Shown here: piece by piece, positions 8,554-19,200 of the stretch
Numbering within the stretch: position 1 is the first letter of the stretch
How the letters are laid out: every line of letters starts with the position of its first letter
NCBI GenBank assembly: GCA_964369425.1
Contig: CAYJGW010000006.1
Span: 1 to 64,000 of the forward strand
Source: CAUPWF01 sp964369425
Lineage (GTDB): Bacteria > Bacillota > Clostridia > Lachnospirales > Lachnospiraceae
Reading direction: 5' to 3'
Length of the DNA: 64,000 nt
The notes under the pieces: model-generated
What the model was told of the DNA's origin: nothing
The model's input: the letters and a program-made list of their open reading frames with translations, nothing else
The model's database searches: none
Program-made: the position numbers and the translations under genes

Positions 8554-10013
8554 AAAAATCCATAAGGGCACAGATTCTAACGGCTTTTCTTGGAGTGATT
8601 TTTATAATGTTCATCATCGTGTTTATTCTCAATAATTTCTTTTTACAAGAATTTTATATCAGTAATGTGCAAGATGAACTAAAAGAGGTACATGCTTTAT
8701 TAGAGGAGAATATAGCAGAGGAACTGCTACTAGATGAAGAGAAGCAAGAAGAATTATTACAATTAGTGGAAAAAAGTAATATATCGTATTTAGTTCTGGA
8801 TAATCAGGGAACTACCTTGATGGCAAAAGATCAAAATCCAAATGCGCTTTATGTGCAGTTAGCAGGATATGTGATAGGTAAGAGAGGAAGCGAAGAAGAT
8901 ATCCTAGAAATCGAAGAAGATTACGTTGTTATGCGTTCTATTGATACGATAACAAGACGTGAATATGTTGAGATGTGGGGAAACTTTGAAAATGGTTGTG
9001 CTTTTATTATCAGAACGCCGATAGAGGGGATTGAAAGCAGTGTTCAGATTACCAATCAATTTTTGTTGTATATCGGTATTGCAGTACTGTTAGTTAGTTT
9101 GGTTCTCGGGTGGTATCTGACGGATCGATTTACAAAGCCTGTACTAGAATTAGTGAGAATTTCTAAGAAAATGGCGAATTTAGATTTTGAAGCAAAATAC
9201 AGCAGTGGCGGTGAAGATGAAATAGGGATGCTAGGCGAGAGTTTCAATGAGATGTCTGGAAAGCTTCAAAAGGCTATTTCGGATTTAAAGACTGCTAATA
9301 ATGAACTCTTACAAGACATTGAGAAAAAAGAAGAATTAGAGAATATGCGAATCGAGTTTTTATCAAATGTATCTCATGAGTTAAAAACACCAATCGCATT
9401 GGTTCAAGGATATGCAGAAGGATTAAAAGATGGGATTGTAGAAGACGAAGAAAGCCGGGCGTATTACTGTGAGGTTATCATGGACGAGGCTGATAAGATG
9501 AATAAGCTTGTAAAGAACTTATTATCTCTAAATCAGATTGAATTCGGGAAAGATGAAGTACATTTTGAGCGATTTGAGGTTACGGAATTGGTTCAAGGTG
9601 TGTTACAATCATTAGAGTTGATCATTGAACAAAAAGATGTGAAAGTTTTGTTTGATAGTCAAAAGAAAGTATTTGTTTGGGGAGATCAGTTCAAAATAGA
9701 GCAGGTCATTCGTAATTACCTCACCAATGCTTTGAATCATGTCAATGAAGAAAAATTGGTAGAGATAAAAGTAGAGAGAGGGCAAAAGGTTAAGATATCA
9801 GTATTTAATAGTGGAAGGCCAATACCGGAAGCAGATATTGATCATATATGGGAGAAATTCTATAAAGTAGACAAAGCCAGAACGCGAGAATATGGCGGGA
9901 ATGGAATTGGTCTTTCAATCGTAAAGGCAATCTTAGAATCACATCACCAGAGGTATGGAGTAGAGAACTATAAAAATGGTGTGGAGTTTTGGTTTGAACT
10001 AGATGAAAAATAA
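8550..10013 (+). CDS. sensor histidine kinase
   Basis: A 487-residue membrane kinase partnered with the preceding regulator. It has one N-terminal helix (about 10-30), an extracytoplasmic sensor region of about 140 residues, a second helix (about 170-190), a HAMP linker, a dimerisation domain with phospho-acceptor His276 in SHELKTP, and an HATPase domain with the N box (NYLTNALNH) and G box (GGNGIGLSI). The ectodomain is acidic and has no motif I recognise, so the signal is unknown. It is followed after 20 bases by hisH, so histidine genes may share its mRNA. Confidence 0.93.
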   Translation: MKKSIRAQILTAFLGVIFIMFIIVFILNNFFLQEFYISNVQDELKEVHALLEENIAEELLLDEEKQEELLQLVEKSNISYLVLDNQGTTLMAKDQNPNALYVQLAGYVIGKRGSEEDILEIEEDYVVMRSIDTITRREYVEMWGNFENGCAFIIRTPIEGIESSVQITNQFLLYIGIAVLLVSLVLGWYLTDRFTKPVLELVRISKKMANLDFEAKYSSGGEDEIGMLGESFNEMSGKLQKAISDLKTANNELLQDIEKKEELENMRIEFLSNVSHELKTPIALVQGYAEGLKDGIVEDEESRAYYCEVIMDEADKMNKLVKNLLSLNQIEFGKDEVHFERFEVTELVQGVLQSLELIIEQKDVKVLFDSQKKVFVWGDQFKIEQVIRNYLTNALNHVNEEKLVEIKVERGQKVKISVFNSGRPIPEADIDHIWEKFYKVDKARTREYGGNGIGLSIVKAILESHHQRYGVENYKNGVEFWFELDEK

Positions 10014-10033
10014 AGAATGAGGAAGGTAAACAG

Positions 10034-10639
10034 ATGATAGCAATTCTTGATTATGATGCAGGAAATATAAAAAGCGTAGAAAAAGCTATTTTATCATTGG
10101 GAGAAGAGGTGATTTTGACCAAAGATAGAGAGGAGATTTTAAATGCTGACAAAGTGATTCTACCAGGAGTAGGAGCATTTGGAGAAGCTATGGAAAAATT
10201 AAATGATTATAATCTGGTGCCAGTAATCAAAGAGGTGGTGGCAAGAAAAATCCCGTTTTTAGGAATTTGCTTAGGGTTACAATTATTGTTTGAAAGAAGT
10301 GAAGAGACAAAAGGAGTAGAAGGACTTGGAATTCTAAAAGGCGAAATCTGTAAGTTTAATTCTGATATGGAATTGAAGATACCACATATGGGGTGGAATG
10401 CATTGAGCTATCCTAGTGAAGGACGATTATTTAAGGGGTTAGATGAGGGAGCATATGTATATTTTGTACACTCTTATTACTTAAAAGCTATGGATGAAAG
10501 TATTGTGAAAGCTACAGCAGAGTATGGAATAAATTTTCATGCATCGGTAGAAAAAGACAATGTATTTGCATGTCAGTTCCATCCAGAAAAAAGCAGTGAT
10601 GTAGGACTGCAGATTTTAAAGAATTTTATCCAGTTATAG
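10034..10639 (+). CDS. hisH: imidazole glycerol phosphate synthase, glutaminase subunit
   Basis: A 201-residue class I glutamine amidotransferase that supplies ammonia to HisF in histidine biosynthesis. The catalytic triad is visible: Cys79 in LGICLGLQ, and His183 and Glu185 in FHPEKS. The oxyanion-loop PGVGAFG is present, as is the HMGWN motif. GAGGAAGG precedes the ATG. It is followed by hisF, its obligate partner, but no other his gene is in the window. Confidence 0.97.
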   Translation: MIAILDYDAGNIKSVEKAILSLGEEVILTKDREEILNADKVILPGVGAFGEAMEKLNDYNLVPVIKEVVARKIPFLGICLGLQLLFERSEETKGVEGLGILKGEICKFNSDMELKIPHMGWNALSYPSEGRLFKGLDEGAYVYFVHSYYLKAMDESIVKATAEYGINFHASVEKDNVFACQFHPEKSSDVGLQILKNFIQL

Positions 10640-10663
10640 ACAGAGGAAGAGGAGATTGAGAAA

Positions 10664-11425
10664 ATGTTTACAAAACGAATTATACCATGTTTAGATGTAC
10701 ATAATGGACGTGTAGTAAAAGGTGTGAACTTTGTGGATTTAAAAGATGCAGGTGATCCAGTTGAGATTGCAAAAGCATACGATAAAGCTGGAGCGGATGA
10801 GTTAGTATTTTTAGACATTACGGCATCTTCGGATGCTCGTGAAACTGTAGTTGATATGGTCAGAGAGGTTGCAAAACAAGTATTTATTCCGTTTACAGTA
10901 GGTGGAGGGATCCGAACAGTAGACGATTTCAAAGCATTGCTTCGAGAAGGGGCTGATAAAATTTCAATCAACTCATCTGCGATTGCAAGACCAGAGCTCA
11001 TCTCTGAAGCTTCACAAAAGTTTGGTAGTCAATGTGTGGTAGTAGCAATCGACGCAAAAAAGCGAGAAGATGGCAGTGGATGGAATATCTATAAAAACGG
11101 TGGTAGAGTAGATGTGGGAATCGATGCTATCGAATGGGCAAAAAGGGCAGAAGAGCTAGGCGCAGGTGAAATTCTACTCACAAGTATGGATTGTGATGGA
11201 ACGAAAGCAGGTTATGATATAGAATTAACTAAAAAGATTGCACAAGCAGTGTCCATTCCAGTCATTGCATCAGGAGGAGCTGGAGATATGGAGCATTTTT
11301 ATGAAGCACTTACAAAAGGAGAAGCAGATGCCGCATTAGCAGCCTCCCTATTTCATTATAAAGAACTAGAGATCAGAGAAGTAAAAGAGTATTTAAAAGA
11401 GAAAAATGTACCGGTTAGAGTATAG
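10664..11425 (+). CDS. hisF: imidazole glycerol phosphate synthase, cyclase subunit
   Basis: A 253-residue (beta/alpha)8 barrel that makes imidazole glycerol phosphate and AICAR from PRFAR using ammonia from HisH. The catalytic aspartates are Asp11 (IIPCLDV) and Asp130 (VVAIDAK), and both phosphate-binding loops (VGGGIR, ASGGAG) are intact. Length is standard. It lies 24 bases after hisH; ung follows 19 bases after its stop. Confidence 0.97.
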   Translation: MFTKRIIPCLDVHNGRVVKGVNFVDLKDAGDPVEIAKAYDKAGADELVFLDITASSDARETVVDMVREVAKQVFIPFTVGGGIRTVDDFKALLREGADKISINSSAIARPELISEASQKFGSQCVVVAIDAKKREDGSGWNIYKNGGRVDVGIDAIEWAKRAEELGAGEILLTSMDCDGTKAGYDIELTKKIAQAVSIPVIASGGAGDMEHFYEALTKGEADAALAASLFHYKELEIREVKEYLKEKNVPVRV

Positions 11426-11444
11426 AAAAAAAGGAGTGCGTGAG

Positions 11445-12116
11445 ATGGCAGCGATAGAAAATGATTGGAAGGAAGCGTTAGAAGAGGAATTTAAGAAACC
11501 TTACTATAAAAAGCTATTTACAATCGTAAAGGATGAATATAGTAAAATGAAAATTTTCCCTCCAGTAGATGAAATCTTTGCAGCCTACCATCTGACACCT
11601 TTATCAGATGTTAAGGTTGTGATTTTGGGACAAGATCCTTATCATGGAGATGGTCAAGCTGAGGGATTATGCTTTTCAGTTAAAAAGGAGGTAGAGATTC
11701 CACCATCTCTCGTTAATATCTATAAAGAGCTAAAAGATGATTTAGGAATAGAACCACCGAATCATGGAAGTCTAGTCAGTTGGGCAAATCAAGGAGTACT
11801 ACTTATTAATACAGTTCTTACAGTGCGAGCGCATCAGGCAAATTCTCATAGAGGAATTGGGTGGGAAGAGTTTACAGATGCGACAATTCGTGCAGTGAAT
11901 CAACAGGATAGACCGGTCGTATTTATTCTTTGGGGAAAGCCAGCGCAGAAAAAAAGAGCCATGTTAAACAATCCAAAACATTTGATTCTAGAAGCGCCGC
12001 ACCCAAGCCCACTGTCCTCGTATCGTGGATTTTTTGGTAGCAAACCATTTAGTCAGGCTAACGCTTTTTTGGAAAAAATGGGAGAACTTCCAATTGATTG
12101 GAAGATAGAGAGTTAG
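11445..12116 (+). CDS. ung: uracil-DNA glycosylase (family 1)
   Basis: A 223-residue repair enzyme that removes uracil from DNA. It contains the water-activating motif GQDPYH (Asp64), and the DNA-intercalation motif HPSPLS near the C-terminus. The start at 11445 is chosen because AAAGGAG sits about 10 bases upstream and because family members begin a few residues before NDW; a longer reading from 11406 would overlap hisF. It follows hisF closely and is followed after 18 bases by hflX. Confidence 0.95.
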   Translation: MAAIENDWKEALEEEFKKPYYKKLFTIVKDEYSKMKIFPPVDEIFAAYHLTPLSDVKVVILGQDPYHGDGQAEGLCFSVKKEVEIPPSLVNIYKELKDDLGIEPPNHGSLVSWANQGVLLINTVLTVRAHQANSHRGIGWEEFTDATIRAVNQQDRPVVFILWGKPAQKKRAMLNNPKHLILEAPHPSPLSSYRGFFGSKPFSQANAFLEKMGELPIDWKIES

Positions 12117-12134
12117 AGAGGAAAAATAATTAGT

Positions 12135-13388
12135 ATGAAAAACTCAGAAAAATTGTATGATTTAGAAGAAACAGTCGAGAAGGTAATTCTAGTCGGTGTT
12201 AGTATGAATGATAATGACGATACGGAAAAATCACTAGATGAGTTGGAAGAACTTTGCGATACGGCAAATGCGCAGACTGTAGGACGAATGATACAAAATA
12301 GAGAGCAAGTTCATCCAGGCACCTACCTTGGGAAAGGGAAGATTGAAGAGTTAAAAGACTTAATCTGGGAGTTAGATGCAACTGGAATTGTATGCGATGA
12401 TGAACTGTCACCAGCACAACTTGGAAATCTTCAAGATATGCTTGAGACAAAAGTGATGGACAGAACCTTGATTATTCTGGATATATTTGCAGCAAGAGCG
12501 AGTACCAATGAAGGGAAGATTCAAGTGGAACTCGCCCAGCTAAAATATAGGCAATCCCGTTTAGTAGGTTTAGGGAAATCTTTATCTAGATTAGGGGGAG
12601 GAATTGGGACAAGAGGACCTGGAGAAAAAAAGCTTGAGATGGATCGAAGGCTTATCAAAGGGAGAGTAGCCCAATTAAACAGAGAATTAAAAGATGTAAA
12701 GCGACACAGAGAAATTACGAGAGAACAAAGAAGTAAGAATAACGTTCCTGTAGTGGCAATAGTTGGTTATACCAATGCAGGGAAATCAACGCTACTAAAT
12801 AAGTTGACCAATGCAGATGTACTAGAAGAAGATCAGTTGTTTGCCACATTGGATCCGACTACTCGTAGTTTGAAGTTGAAGTCCAAACAAGAAGTGTTGT
12901 TTACAGATACCGTAGGATTTATCAGAAAATTACCACATCATCTCATTGAGGCATTTAAAAGCACCTTAGAAGAGGCGAAGTATGCAGACATTATACTACA
13001 TGTAGTAGATACGTCTAATGAGCAAATGGATATACAGATGTTTACAGTATATGAGACATTGCGGAATTTAGGAGTGACCGAAAAACCAGTTATCACAGCC
13101 TTTAATAAACTAGATAAAGTAGCCGATAACGAAGTGGTGAGAGATCTTCAAGCAGATAAGGTAGTGAACATATCGGCAAAGTATGGGGATGGATTGGATT
13201 GCCTTGAAGAAGCAGTAGAGGAAATACTCAGAGAACAAAAAGTGGCGATTGAGAAAGTATTCTCTTACCAAGAAGCGAATAAAATCCAGATTATTCGAAA
13301 ATATGGAGAGTTATTGGAAGAAGAGTATAGGGAAGATGGAATATTTGTAAGGGCCTTTGTACCGTCAGAAGTTGTAGGGAGATTATAG
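12135..13388 (+). CDS. hflX: GTPase HflX
   Basis: A 417-residue ribosome-associated GTPase of the Obg-HflX superfamily. The HflX N-terminal domain includes the glycine-rich GGGIGTRGPGE (154-164) followed by a long basic helix. The GTPase domain has the P-loop GYTNAGKS (211-218), the DTVGF switch II motif, and NKLD for guanine recognition. HflX proteins split stalled or hibernating ribosomes under stress. It ends the TCS-hisHF-ung-hflX run; a T-run (about 13411-13418) follows but I see no convincing hairpin. Confidence 0.95.
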   Translation: MKNSEKLYDLEETVEKVILVGVSMNDNDDTEKSLDELEELCDTANAQTVGRMIQNREQVHPGTYLGKGKIEELKDLIWELDATGIVCDDELSPAQLGNLQDMLETKVMDRTLIILDIFAARASTNEGKIQVELAQLKYRQSRLVGLGKSLSRLGGGIGTRGPGEKKLEMDRRLIKGRVAQLNRELKDVKRHREITREQRSKNNVPVVAIVGYTNAGKSTLLNKLTNADVLEEDQLFATLDPTTRSLKLKSKQEVLFTDTVGFIRKLPHHLIEAFKSTLEEAKYADIILHVVDTSNEQMDIQMFTVYETLRNLGVTEKPVITAFNKLDKVADNEVVRDLQADKVVNISAKYGDGLDCLEEAVEEILREQKVAIEKVFSYQEANKIQIIRKYGELLEEEYREDGIFVRAFVPSEVVGRL

Positions 13389-13430
13389 TGGAGTGTACTA
13401 AATTTTGTTACTTTTTTTCTAAAATTAATC

Positions 13431-13459
13431 TTGCTATCTAAATGTAGTGGTGTTATACT
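13431..13459 (+). promoter_or_regulatory. promoter of nrdDG (and probably addBA)
   Basis: TTGCTA (13431-13436), 17-base spacer, TATACT (13454-13459). An NrdR-like half-conserved box overlaps the spacer and a stronger one lies about 35 bases downstream of the -10. Confidence 0.7.
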
Positions 13460-13502
13460 TTATCTTGGTAAAAGAAAACGTGATTAACACAATATGTTGT
13501 GA
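13435..13502. promoter_or_regulatory. pair of candidate NrdR boxes
   Basis: The strong box ACACAATATGTTGTGA (13487-13502) matches the known NrdR palindrome (ACAC-WATATATW-GTGT type) at 14 of 16 positions by eye. A weaker one, with core CTAAATGTAGTG (13438-13449), lies between the -35 and -10. The cores are 52 bases apart, five helical turns, as expected for cooperative NrdR binding. No nrdR gene is in the window. Confidence 0.65.
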
Positions 13503-13542
13503 TTGAGTTGTGAAAAAGATTATAGAAAAAGAGGAAAGAAAA

Positions 13543-15717
13543 TTGAAAGTAATCAAAAGAAATGGACAATTAGCAGAGTTTGATTCAAGAAAAATAGAGA
13601 CCGCAATTTTAGCGGCGATGAAGTATGGTAGTGGAATCGTGGATGAAGACTGCGCGAGAAGTACTGCAATTGAGATTGAGCGAGAGGTAGATGATTCAAG
13701 CAAAGATGTAAGCATTTCTCATATCGAAGATTTGGTGTTTCAAAAGTTGATTGAAAAAGATCAGATTTTGACTGCGAAATCATACGAGGGATATAGACGA
13801 GTAAGGGAGTTTCAACGCTCTACGAATACTATTGATGAAGCGGTATATGGGATTGTAACAGGATTTAATAAAGAAGCGATGGAAGAAAATTCCAATAAAG
13901 ATGCTTATGTATTAGCAACACAAAGAGATTTGATAGCAGGAGAGTTTTCAAAGGACTACTGTAGAAGAACGATGATTCCAACTAATATAGTGCAAGCCCA
14001 TGATGATGGAATTATTCATTTTCATGATATGGATTATTATGTGCAACAGATGCATAACTGCGATTTAGTGAATCTAAAAGATATTTTTAAAAACGGAACG
14101 GTAATCAATAAAAAACTGATTGAGACACCGAAATCATTACAGACAGCTTGTACGGTAGCGACTCAGATTGTGCAACAAGTGGCTAATGGACAGTACGGTG
14201 GACAGACTATTTCTCTTTCGCACTTAGCGCCTTTTGTAAGAGTAAGCTTTGAGAAGCATAAGGATAATGTAAAAAAAGATGGCGAATTAATTGGGATGAA
14301 ATACACCAAACAGCAGATTGAGACGATTGCAGAGCGTAGGTTAAAAGACGAGATTATCGCTGGAATTCAGACCATTCAATATCAGATTAATACATTTTCA
14401 ACAACGAATGGACAAGCACCATTCCTATCGGTATTTATGTATATCAATGAAGAGCCAGGATATGAAAAAGAGACAGCGATGTTGATTGAAGAGATGCTCA
14501 ACCAAAGATATAAAGGAATGAAAAATGAGACAGGTGCTTACGTTACACCAGCATTTCCGAAATTGTTATATGTATTAGATGAGAACAATATTCGTAAGGA
14601 TAGTGAGTATAGATACGTAACAGATTTAGCGGTGAAATGCGTATCTAAGCGAATGATGCCAGACTTTATATCGGCGAAAATCATGAAGCAAAATTATGAC
14701 GGCGAAGTATTCCCTTGTATGGGTTGCAGAAGCTTCCTCTCTCCATGGAAAGATGAGAATGGAAAGTATCAGTGGTACGGAAGATTTAACCAGGGAGTTG
14801 TAACACTAAACTTAGCGGATGTAGGTCTTTCAGCAAAAGGCGACGTGAATAAATTCTGGGGAATCTTAGATGAAAGATTAAAATTATGTTTTGAAGCATT
14901 GATGCTTCGACATGAAAGTTTAAAAGGTACTTTGTCAGATGTATCGCCAATTCACTGGCAATACGGAGCACTTGCTAGATTAGAGCGCGGTGAGACAATC
15001 GACAAACTTCTTTACAATGGATACTCGACTATTTCATTAGGATACATCGGTCTATACGAATGTACAGTTGCGATGATGGGAGAAAGCCATACACAAAAAG
15101 TAGGAGAGGACTTCTCGGTGCGAGTGATGCAAAGACTAAGAGCGGCTTGCGATGAGTGGAAAGCAAAGACTACGATGGGATTTGGTTTGTACGGAACACC
15201 AGCAGAAGCGACAACCTACACGCTATCACGTGCATTGAAGAGAAAGTTTGGTGTGATTGAGGGAATCACAGATAGAGATTACTTGACAAACTCTTACCAT
15301 GTGAATGTAGAAGAGGAGATTGGAGCTTTTGAAAAACTAGAATGTGAAGCGAAATATCAAAAGATTTCTTCTGGTGGAGCAATAAGCTATGTTGAAGTGA
15401 CGAACTTGACCAATAACTTAGATGCATTGAGTCAGTTGATTGAATATATGTATGAGACAATTCAGTACGCAGAGATCAATACAAAATCAGATTACTGTCA
15501 AGCGTGTGAGTTTACAGGTGAGATACTGCTTGATGAAAATCTAGAGTGGTACTGCCCAAATTGTGGGAATAAAGATAAAAAAACGATGAATGTGTGCCGG
15601 AGAACTTGTGGGTATCTAGGGGATAATTTCTGGAATAAAGGAAGAACACAAGAGATAGCGGAACGATTTGTTCATTTAGACAATGTAGTATTTGAAGCTG
15701 AGGCGGTGAAAGAATAA
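13543..15717 (+). CDS. nrdD: anaerobic ribonucleoside-triphosphate reductase
   Basis: A 724-residue glycyl-radical enzyme that makes dNTPs without oxygen. The N-terminal ATP cone (VIKRNGQLAEFD onward, about 1-95) senses dATP. The C-terminal region has a four-cysteine zinc site (CQAC and CPNC) and the radical loop RRTCGYLG with Gly690. The TTG at 13543 is taken as the start: GAGGAAAG lies 5-12 bases upstream and the reading MKVIKRNG matches the family N-terminus. The alternative GTG at 13510 has no ribosome binding site. It overlaps nrdG by one base (TAATG). Confidence 0.95.
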   Translation: MKVIKRNGQLAEFDSRKIETAILAAMKYGSGIVDEDCARSTAIEIEREVDDSSKDVSISHIEDLVFQKLIEKDQILTAKSYEGYRRVREFQRSTNTIDEAVYGIVTGFNKEAMEENSNKDAYVLATQRDLIAGEFSKDYCRRTMIPTNIVQAHDDGIIHFHDMDYYVQQMHNCDLVNLKDIFKNGTVINKKLIETPKSLQTACTVATQIVQQVANGQYGGQTISLSHLAPFVRVSFEKHKDNVKKDGELIGMKYTKQQIETIAERRLKDEIIAGIQTIQYQINTFSTTNGQAPFLSVFMYINEEPGYEKETAMLIEEMLNQRYKGMKNETGAYVTPAFPKLLYVLDENNIRKDSEYRYVTDLAVKCVSKRMMPDFISAKIMKQNYDGEVFPCMGCRSFLSPWKDENGKYQWYGRFNQGVVTLNLADVGLSAKGDVNKFWGILDERLKLCFEALMLRHESLKGTLSDVSPIHWQYGALARLERGETIDKLLYNGYSTISLGYIGLYECTVAMMGESHTQKVGEDFSVRVMQRLRAACDEWKAKTTMGFGLYGTPAEATTYTLSRALKRKFGVIEGITDRDYLTNSYHVNVEEEIGAFEKLECEAKYQKISSGGAISYVEVTNLTNNLDALSQLIEYMYETIQYAEINTKSDYCQACEFTGEILLDENLEWYCPNCGNKDKKTMNVCRRTCGYLGDNFWNKGRTQEIAERFVHLDNVVFEAEAVKE

Positions 15718-16211
15718 TGCGATATGCACAGATTAGAAATTGTGATGTTGCAAATGGTGAAGGAATTAGAACATCCCTGTATGTACAGGGGTGTTCTAGA
15801 CATTGTGAGGGATGTTTTAACAAAGAAACATGGGATTTTAACGGCGGAAACCCTTGGGATGAAAAGATAGAAAGCCAATTTTTGCAACTGATAGGAAAGC
15901 CACATATTGTAGGTGTGACGATATTAGGAGGGGAACCATTAGACCCGCAAAATATCGATGAGGTCCATGAATTGGTAGGGAAGATTCGAGAAATGTATCC
16001 AAATAAGACGATATGGATATATACATCCTACCTATATGAGGAATTATTGAGCGATCAAAGAGAGTTACTAGAAAAGATAGACGTATTAGTAGATGGCGAA
16101 TTTATTGAAAATGAAAAAAGCATGAATCTGCAATTCAAAGGAAGTCAAAACCAAAGAGTGATTCGTGTTAAGGAGTCGCTAAAAAAGGGGGAAGTATGTC
16201 TTTACAATTAG
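15717..16211 (+). CDS. nrdG: anaerobic ribonucleotide reductase activating protein
   Basis: A 164-residue radical-SAM enzyme that installs the glycyl radical on NrdD. The [4Fe-4S] ligands are Cys26, Cys30 and Cys33 in the GCSRHCEGC motif, and the SAM-binding GGEPL follows. The small size is normal for NrdG. Its ATG shares a base with the nrdD stop, and its last 16 bases overlap the addB start, so all of nrdD, nrdG and addB should be translated from one mRNA. Confidence 0.96.
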   Translation: MRYAQIRNCDVANGEGIRTSLYVQGCSRHCEGCFNKETWDFNGGNPWDEKIESQFLQLIGKPHIVGVTILGGEPLDPQNIDEVHELVGKIREMYPNKTIWIYTSYLYEELLSDQRELLEKIDVLVDGEFIENEKSMNLQFKGSQNQRVIRVKESLKKGEVCLYN

Positions 16212-19200
16212 TGTTAGGGAATGCAGGTGCAGGAAAAACACAGTATCTGTACGACACAATTATTCAGGAATCGATCAAAAATCCTCAAAAGAGATATTTA
16301 GTATTAGTACCAGAGCAGTTTACCATACAGACGCAGAGAGAATTTGTACTCCGACATCCAAATAAAGGGATTATGAATATTGATGTATTGAGTTTTGGAC
16401 GTCTTGCGCATCGCGTATTTGAAGAAATTGGGAAAACAAATAGTATTGTGCTAGATGATGAGGGAAAAAATTTAGTCTTACGTAAAATAGCAGGAGACTA
16501 CGAAGCGGAGTTAAAAGTATTTGGTAAGAATTTAAAGAAATTAGGGTATATTAATGAGATAAAATCAGTGATTTCTGAGTTGTCACAATATGCTATAAGC
16601 ATAGAAGATTTAGAAGCGTTTAAAGAGTCGCTTCCAGAGTTTTCTATGCTTTCTTATAAGTTGGAAGATATTTATAAAGTGTATAAAGGGTTCAAAGAAT
16701 ATTTAGAAGGGAAATATATTACAGGTGAAGAGCTGTTAGAGGTACTCAGTAGTGTGGTGGATACATCAGAAGTCATAAGAGGAAGTGTGATTGCCTTCGA
16801 TGGCTTTACTGGTTTTACACCGATTCAGAATAAATTGTTAGGAAAATTATTTGCACTGAGTGAGAAAACTTATGTTACGGTTACGATAGACCATCGAGAA
16901 TCCTATCAAGAGTATAATCATCCATATCAATTATTTGCATTGAGTAAGGGGATGATTGCAAGTACACAGCAAATAGCAAAAGACTATCATATAAAGATTG
17001 ATGATCCGATTATCTTAAATGGGGAAAGTGAAGGCCGCCATAAAGACAAGAAGGCATTGCAATTTTTAGAAAAAAATCTATTCCGTTATTCAAATCAAGA
17101 GTATGAAGAATCTCAAGAAGAAATAGTGATCCGTAGAGGAAGGAACCCTTTAGAAGAATGTAAATTTATTGCAGAAGAGATACAGAGACTCATCCGATTA
17201 AAGGGGTATCGATATCGACAGGTAGGAATCATAGCTACAGATATGGACGGATATGTCAATCACATCAAACGAGCGTTTGAGGAACATCAAATTCCATTAT
17301 TTACAGATCAAAAAAGAAATATACTGATGAATGCATTTGTAGAGTATGTGCGTAGTCTGCTAGACATGGAGGTGGAAAGATATTCCATGCAGAGTGTGCT
17401 GCGTTTTTTAAAAGCTGGATATGCTCCATTTCACAGCGAAGAAATCGAAGATGTAGAGAATTATATGATAGCACTTGGTGTGAAAGGGTATAAAAAGTGG
17501 CAAGAGCCTTGGCTTAGAAAAAGCAAAAGAATGACAGAGACGGATTTGGAAAAAGTGAACCATATTCGAGTCAAGTTCGTGGAACATATCGATGGCTTTC
17601 ATATAGCTTTAAAGAGGCGTAAGAAAACGGTTCGAGATATAGCAGTGGCCTTATATGAATTTCTTCAAGTCAATGGAATAGAGACTGTGATTGCAGAATA
17701 TGTGAACAGATTTACAGAAGAAGGGTTATTGGCATTGGCAAAAGAGCATGAGCAAATCTACGCAGTGACAATGTCATTGTTAGATAAGTTCGTAGAATTG
17801 CTAGGAGATACAGTAGTGTCAGTGAAAGAGTTTAGCGAACTTTTAGAGGCTGGATTCCAGGAATGTAAAATAGGAATTACTCCACCGAATGTGGATTCGG
17901 TAGTCTTGGGAGATTTGGAACGAAGCCGTTTTGATGAAATCAAGGTTTTGTTTGTGTTAGGCGCAAATGACACGAATCTACCAGGGAAGATGAATGCAGG
18001 TGGATTACTAAGTGAAGGAGATCGGCAACGATTTAAAGAAGGGAAGCTAAATCTAAAGCCAGGTATCAAGGAAGAGCTGTATATTCAAAAGTTTTATTTA
18101 TATTTGAATTTATTAAAACCAACAAATCAACTTTATTTATCTTATGCAAAGACAAATAATCAGGGAAAAAGCATCCGACCTGCATATTTGATTAATGAAG
18201 TGACCAAAATGTATTCTAGTATCCAAATTCAGGACATAGAGTTTGGTGTAGAAATGCGAGAATTTACCAACCAGTCTGCAATGGAGCTGTTTATCTGTGG
18301 ATTGCACAATAGAGAGGATAGAAGACAGATAGAATGGCAGGCACTGTACAAAGCTTATACAGAAGACGAGACGTGGAGAGAGATGGCAAAAATTGTATGT
18401 GAAGCAAATCGCTATAAAAATCACCGAAATTATTTGTCGCAAGAGACAAGTGAAGCGTTGTATGGGAAAGAGCTGTTAAACAGTGTTAGCAGGCTAGAGG
18501 GGTTTGCAAGATGCCCTTTCGCACATTTTATGACCTATGGATTGGGGATACAGGAAAGGGAAGTATTTGAATTTGAACCGATGGACATGGGGAATGTATT
18601 CCATGATGCATTGGAAAGATATGGGATTGAGTTGCAACAGGCAGGAGAGCAATGGAACGAGATAGAGGAAGAGAAGCAGGAAGCATTAATTAATCGTGTA
18701 GTAGATGAATGTATCACAGATTATGGGAATTCGGTATTGTACCAAAATGCAAGAGAAACTTATACTATCGACAGAATAAAGCGATTGTTAAAGCGAAGTA
18801 TCTGGGCGATTACAAAGCAGTTGAGTTATGGTGCATTCGTACCTAGTGCATATGAGATGACTTTTGGAAGTCATTCGAACCTTCAGACTACCAAAATACA
18901 GTTAACAGATGAAAAATCAATGAGGCTAAGAGGGAAAATAGATCGAATTGATTTATGCGAGACAGATGAGCGGATCTATGTGAAAGTTGTAGATTACAAG
19001 AGTGGATATCAAAAGATGGATTTTGTGGATATGTATCATGGTTTACAATTGCAACTTTTTGTATACATGAATGCAGCAGTGGAACAAGAAGCACTTAAAA
19101 ATAAGCAGAAAAAAGTTGTGCCAGGAGGTGTGTTTTATTTTCGTATTGATGACCCAATTGTAGAGACTTATGATGAAGGAAAAGTTGAAACTGGAATGTT

